DNA of 6,360 bases from DATAYF01 sp036272735. Lineage in GTDB: Bacteria; Chloroflexota; Ktedonobacteria; Ktedonobacterales; Ktedonobacteraceae. Where the stretch lies: NCBI GenBank assembly GCA_036272735.1, contig DATAYF010000718.1, positions 1 to 6,360 of the forward strand, written 5' to 3'. Within the stretch, counting starts at the first letter, position 1. The number at the start of each line of letters is the position of its first letter. Positions 4,693 to 6,360 of the stretch are shown here, one piece after another. The notes under the pieces were generated by a model. It saw only the letters and a list, made by a program, of their open reading frames with translations. It did not search any database and was not told the DNA's origin. Position numbers and translations under genes: made by a program.

Positions 4693-6036
4693 ATGAGCGT
4701 GCAAAAAGGGCGTACTCCGATGAGCAAGCCAAGCAAAGTCCGTTATATCGTCCTCGTAGGTATCTGCCTGTTGTATTTCATTTCCTATCTCGACCGTGTC
4801 ACCATCTCAGTTGCGGCACCGAAGATCATCCAGGAGTTTGCCTTCAGCAAATCCACTATGGGATTGATCTTCTCTGCATTTGCGATCAGCTATGCGCTGT
4901 TTCAAATCATCGGCGGGACGCTGGGCGACCGTTTCGGTCCACGCCGGATACTCTCGTTGCTGATGGCGTGGTGGTCGATGTTTACAATTTTGACCGGGTT
5001 TGCCGCAAGCTTTCTCTCGTTCTTTATCGTTCGACTCATGTTTGGGCTGGGAGAAGCTGGCGGCTTCCCTGTCGCTACGCGCGGGCTGGCATCGTGGTTT
5101 CCATCCACAAATCGCGGCCTGCTGCAGGGGACCACGCATGCTGCCTCGCGCGTGGGGGCTGCTTTTGCACCACCTATTATTGTCGCTATCGTCATCTACT
5201 TCGGAGGGTGGCGCTGGGGATTTTACCTGCTGGGGGGGTTGGGACTGCTGTGGACAATTTTTTTCTTCATCTTTTTTCGCAACACGCCGCGTGAAATCGC
5301 TGCCGTCAACGAGGGTGAGAGGGCGTTGATTCGTGAGGACAAACCATCCCTTCTCGCAGAAAAACCGCCTATCCCTTGGCGCAAAATCCTGCATAGTAAA
5401 GATCTCTGGGCTTTGACCTTCTCGTACTTCACCTACGGCTATACCCTGTGGATCTATCTTACCTGGCTACCAACCTACCTGACTCAAGGCCGACATTTCT
5501 CATTTGCGCAACTCGGCATCGTTGCCAGCCTGCCGTTGGTTGGTGGTATACTTGGAGACCTGGCTGGCGGATTGGTTTGCGACACCATCTATAAAAAGAC
5601 GGGCAACATCAACCTGGCACGCCGCAGCATCATTATTATCTCATTTGTGGGCTCAGCCGCCTTCACCATTCCTGCGGCCCTGGTAAGCAGTGCGCTGCTC
5701 TCGGAAATTTTGATTATCGGTGCAGTATTTATGCTCGAATGTGCGGTTTCTGTCTGCTGGACCATCTCAATGGACCTTGGCGGAGAACATTACAGCGGGA
5801 CGGTCTCAAGCTTTATGAATACTGGTAATGGTATTGCTGGTATCATTGCGCCGATCATCTTCGGCTACCTGATCGACCGTACTGGATCATGGGTTCCAGG
5901 CTTCAGCATAGGATCGGTGTTGCTCATCGTTGGCGCATTCACGATCCTGCTGGTGAATGCGAAAAACTCGATAGATCCCGAGGATGCTACGATAGCTTCG
6001 TCTGCGGAGCCTGTGCTTGTTACTGAAACTCCTTAA
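4693..6036 (+). CDS. MFS transporter, anion:cation symporter type, 447 aa
   Basis: An inner-membrane permease of the major facilitator superfamily, about 12 membrane segments, probably importing an organic or sugar acid with protons (ACS family, which includes hexuronate, glucarate, tartrate and phthalate carriers). The first segment (18-34) ends in YLDRVTISVAAP (32-43), a family hallmark. MFS motif A is GDRFGPRR (78-85) between segments 2 and 3. RLMFGLGEAGGFPVATR (114-130) is the segment-4 signature of ACS carriers. A charged central loop (about 197-235) separates the halves, and a second motif-A-like stretch, GDLAGGLVCD, lies at 288-297. The cytoplasmic tail (about 424-447) is short and acidic. 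The start at 4693 has AGGAGG 9 nt upstream; Met10 (4720) has no ribosome binding site. The length is typical and the reading frame intact. Its substrate cannot be read from sequence; the neighbouring aminotransferase suggests a compound yielding glyoxylate or a related carboxylate. The stop codon lies inside the first of three downstream hairpins. Confidence 0.88.
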   Translation: MSVQKGRTPMSKPSKVRYIVLVGICLLYFISYLDRVTISVAAPKIIQEFAFSKSTMGLIFSAFAISYALFQIIGGTLGDRFGPRRILSLLMAWWSMFTILTGFAASFLSFFIVRLMFGLGEAGGFPVATRGLASWFPSTNRGLLQGTTHAASRVGAAFAPPIIVAIVIYFGGWRWGFYLLGGLGLLWTIFFFIFFRNTPREIAAVNEGERALIREDKPSLLAEKPPIPWRKILHSKDLWALTFSYFTYGYTLWIYLTWLPTYLTQGRHFSFAQLGIVASLPLVGGILGDLAGGLVCDTIYKKTGNINLARRSIIIISFVGSAAFTIPAALVSSALLSEILIIGAVFMLECAVSVCWTISMDLGGEHYSGTVSSFMNTGNGIAGIIAPIIFGYLIDRTGSWVPGFSIGSVLLIVGAFTILLVNAKNSIDPEDATIASSAEPVLVTETP

Positions 6037-6115
6037 GTACAATCACATTACTTTTGCAGTATTGTCATTCTCAGTGATCAGCCATTATCCTGCAATCTTT
6101 GTGTGATTGTACTTA
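6034..6115. repeat. Long hairpin 1, starting at the transporter stop codon
   Basis: TAAGTACAATCACA (6034-6047) and TGTGATTGTACTTA (6102-6115) are perfect 14-bp complements, and the left arm begins with the transporter's own TAA. Within the 54-nt interior, TTGCAG (6054-6059) pairs with CTGCAA (6090-6095) across a symmetric 6x6 internal loop, making one extended imperfect hairpin. There is no U-tract after the right arm, so it is not a textbook intrinsic terminator. It could stabilise or terminate the transcript, or be a miniature inverted-repeat element. Confidence 0.7.
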
Positions 6116-6223
6116 GTGCAAGATCAGGAGACCTATTGTGTAAGAGATAGAGCGTTCCTCATGCTGGTTGAGCAGAGGAACATTGGTTCCCATTACACAA
6201 CAGGTCTTTGGATTCTGCACTAG
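6113..6223. repeat. Long hairpin 2, about 110 nt, near-continuous stem
   Basis: From outside to inside, TAGTGCA (6114-6120) pairs with TGCACTA (6216-6222), AGACCT (6129-6134) with AGGTCT (6202-6207), TTGTGTAA (6136-6143) with TTACACAA (6193-6200), GTTCCTC (6154-6160) with GAGGAAC (6175-6181) and TGCT (6162-6165) with AGCA (6171-6174), closing the loop GGTTG. The 8x8 segment between the first two helices can also pair partly with G-U pairs. The spacing is symmetric, so this is one rod-like structure, abutting hairpin 1. It is either a small inverted-repeat element or a structured RNA. Confidence 0.72.
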
Positions 6224-6224
6224 C

Positions 6225-6264
6225 AAACTGTCAGCAGATGTGAAACGACTCTTCTGCTCAGTTT
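6225..6264. terminator. Hairpin 3, just after the minus-strand gene end
   Basis: AAACT (6225-6229) pairs with AGTTT (6260-6264) and AGCAGA (6233-6238) with TCTGCT (6253-6258), with a 14-nt loop. On the minus strand it begins 2 nt after the TGA of the 6267-6360 frame, the place of a terminator for that gene, although no long T-run follows. Confidence 0.45.
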
Positions 6265-6266
6265 CC

Positions 6267-6360
6267 TCAAAGCCAGGACAATAGTTCACTTAGATCGTCA
6301 ATGATTAGTTGCGGCCTGATATGACCTCGGGCAAAACATTCCATGGCCGGATGCTTGTTC
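6267..6360 (-). CDS. Possible 3' end of a minus-strand gene, running off the window
   Basis: An open minus-strand frame enters from the right edge and ends at a TGA (6267-6269). It encodes about 30 residues, including PAMECFARGHIRPQL and then IIDDLSELLSWL before the stop. The amphipathic leucine-rich end looks like a genuine C-terminal helix, and codon use is ordinary. It would converge on the transporter gene, with the three-hairpin block between them. I do not recognise the family. The evidence is short, and a chance open frame of this length is quite possible. Confidence 0.35.
   Translation of the reverse strand, partial: NKHPAMECFARGHIRPQLIIDDLSELLSWL

Noticed and set aside
4599..5394. 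Long frames in other phases within the transporter gene (4599-5294 plus, 4807-5394 minus)
   Set aside because: They are shadows of the transporter, which has a strong ribosome binding site and clear MFS motifs.
1..6360. CRISPR array, tRNA or rRNA gene
   Set aside because: No regularly spaced direct repeats and no cloverleaf or rRNA-like sequence were seen on either strand.

Overview
The window reads as chromosomal DNA of a soil- or sediment-type bacterium of moderate GC content. A Ktedonobacteria-like member of the Chloroflexota fits best: a proteobacterial/plant-like serine-glyoxylate aminotransferase, a DUF6036-type nucleotidyltransferase paired with a small partner of a kind I recall from Actinobacteria and Ktedonobacteria, and a decayed IS110 element. 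This assignment rests on impression, not on a database search.

Layout. (1) Positions 220-1989 hold three minus-strand genes: a 106-aa basic-tailed protein of unknown function (220-540), a 160-aa protein of unknown function (855-1337) and a 177-aa DUF6036-type nucleotidyltransferase (1456-1989). The last two are in tandem and look like a two-gene module, possibly of toxin-antitoxin type. Between 220-540 and 855-1337 lies a 314-bp spacer with back-to-back promoter-like signals. (2) Positions 1990-3290 have no intact gene. They hold several hairpins and, at about 2681-2999, the 3' remnant of an IS110-family insertion sequence whose transposase C-terminus is broken by two frameshifts and still ends in a stop codon and a TTGACA-containing right-end-like sequence. 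(3) Positions 3292-6036 are a clean two-gene plus-strand unit: a promoter with a palindrome on its -35 box and a second palindrome just downstream, then a serine-glyoxylate aminotransferase (3397-4584) and a 12-TM major facilitator transporter of the anion:cation symporter type (4693-6036). (4) Positions 6034-6264 are filled almost completely by three consecutive hairpins, followed by the 3' end of a minus-strand gene that runs off the window (6267-6360).

How the genes may work together. The aminotransferase would make glycine and hydroxypyruvate from serine and glyoxylate. The transporter next to it probably imports a small organic or sugar acid, so the pair looks like a regulated uptake-and-use unit for a carboxylate that feeds glyoxylate metabolism. 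The palindrome downstream of the promoter has the GGAA/TTCC core known from IclR-type operators, which fits a glyoxylate-linked pathway. The most unusual structure is the three-hairpin block that closes this unit against the convergent gene to its right.
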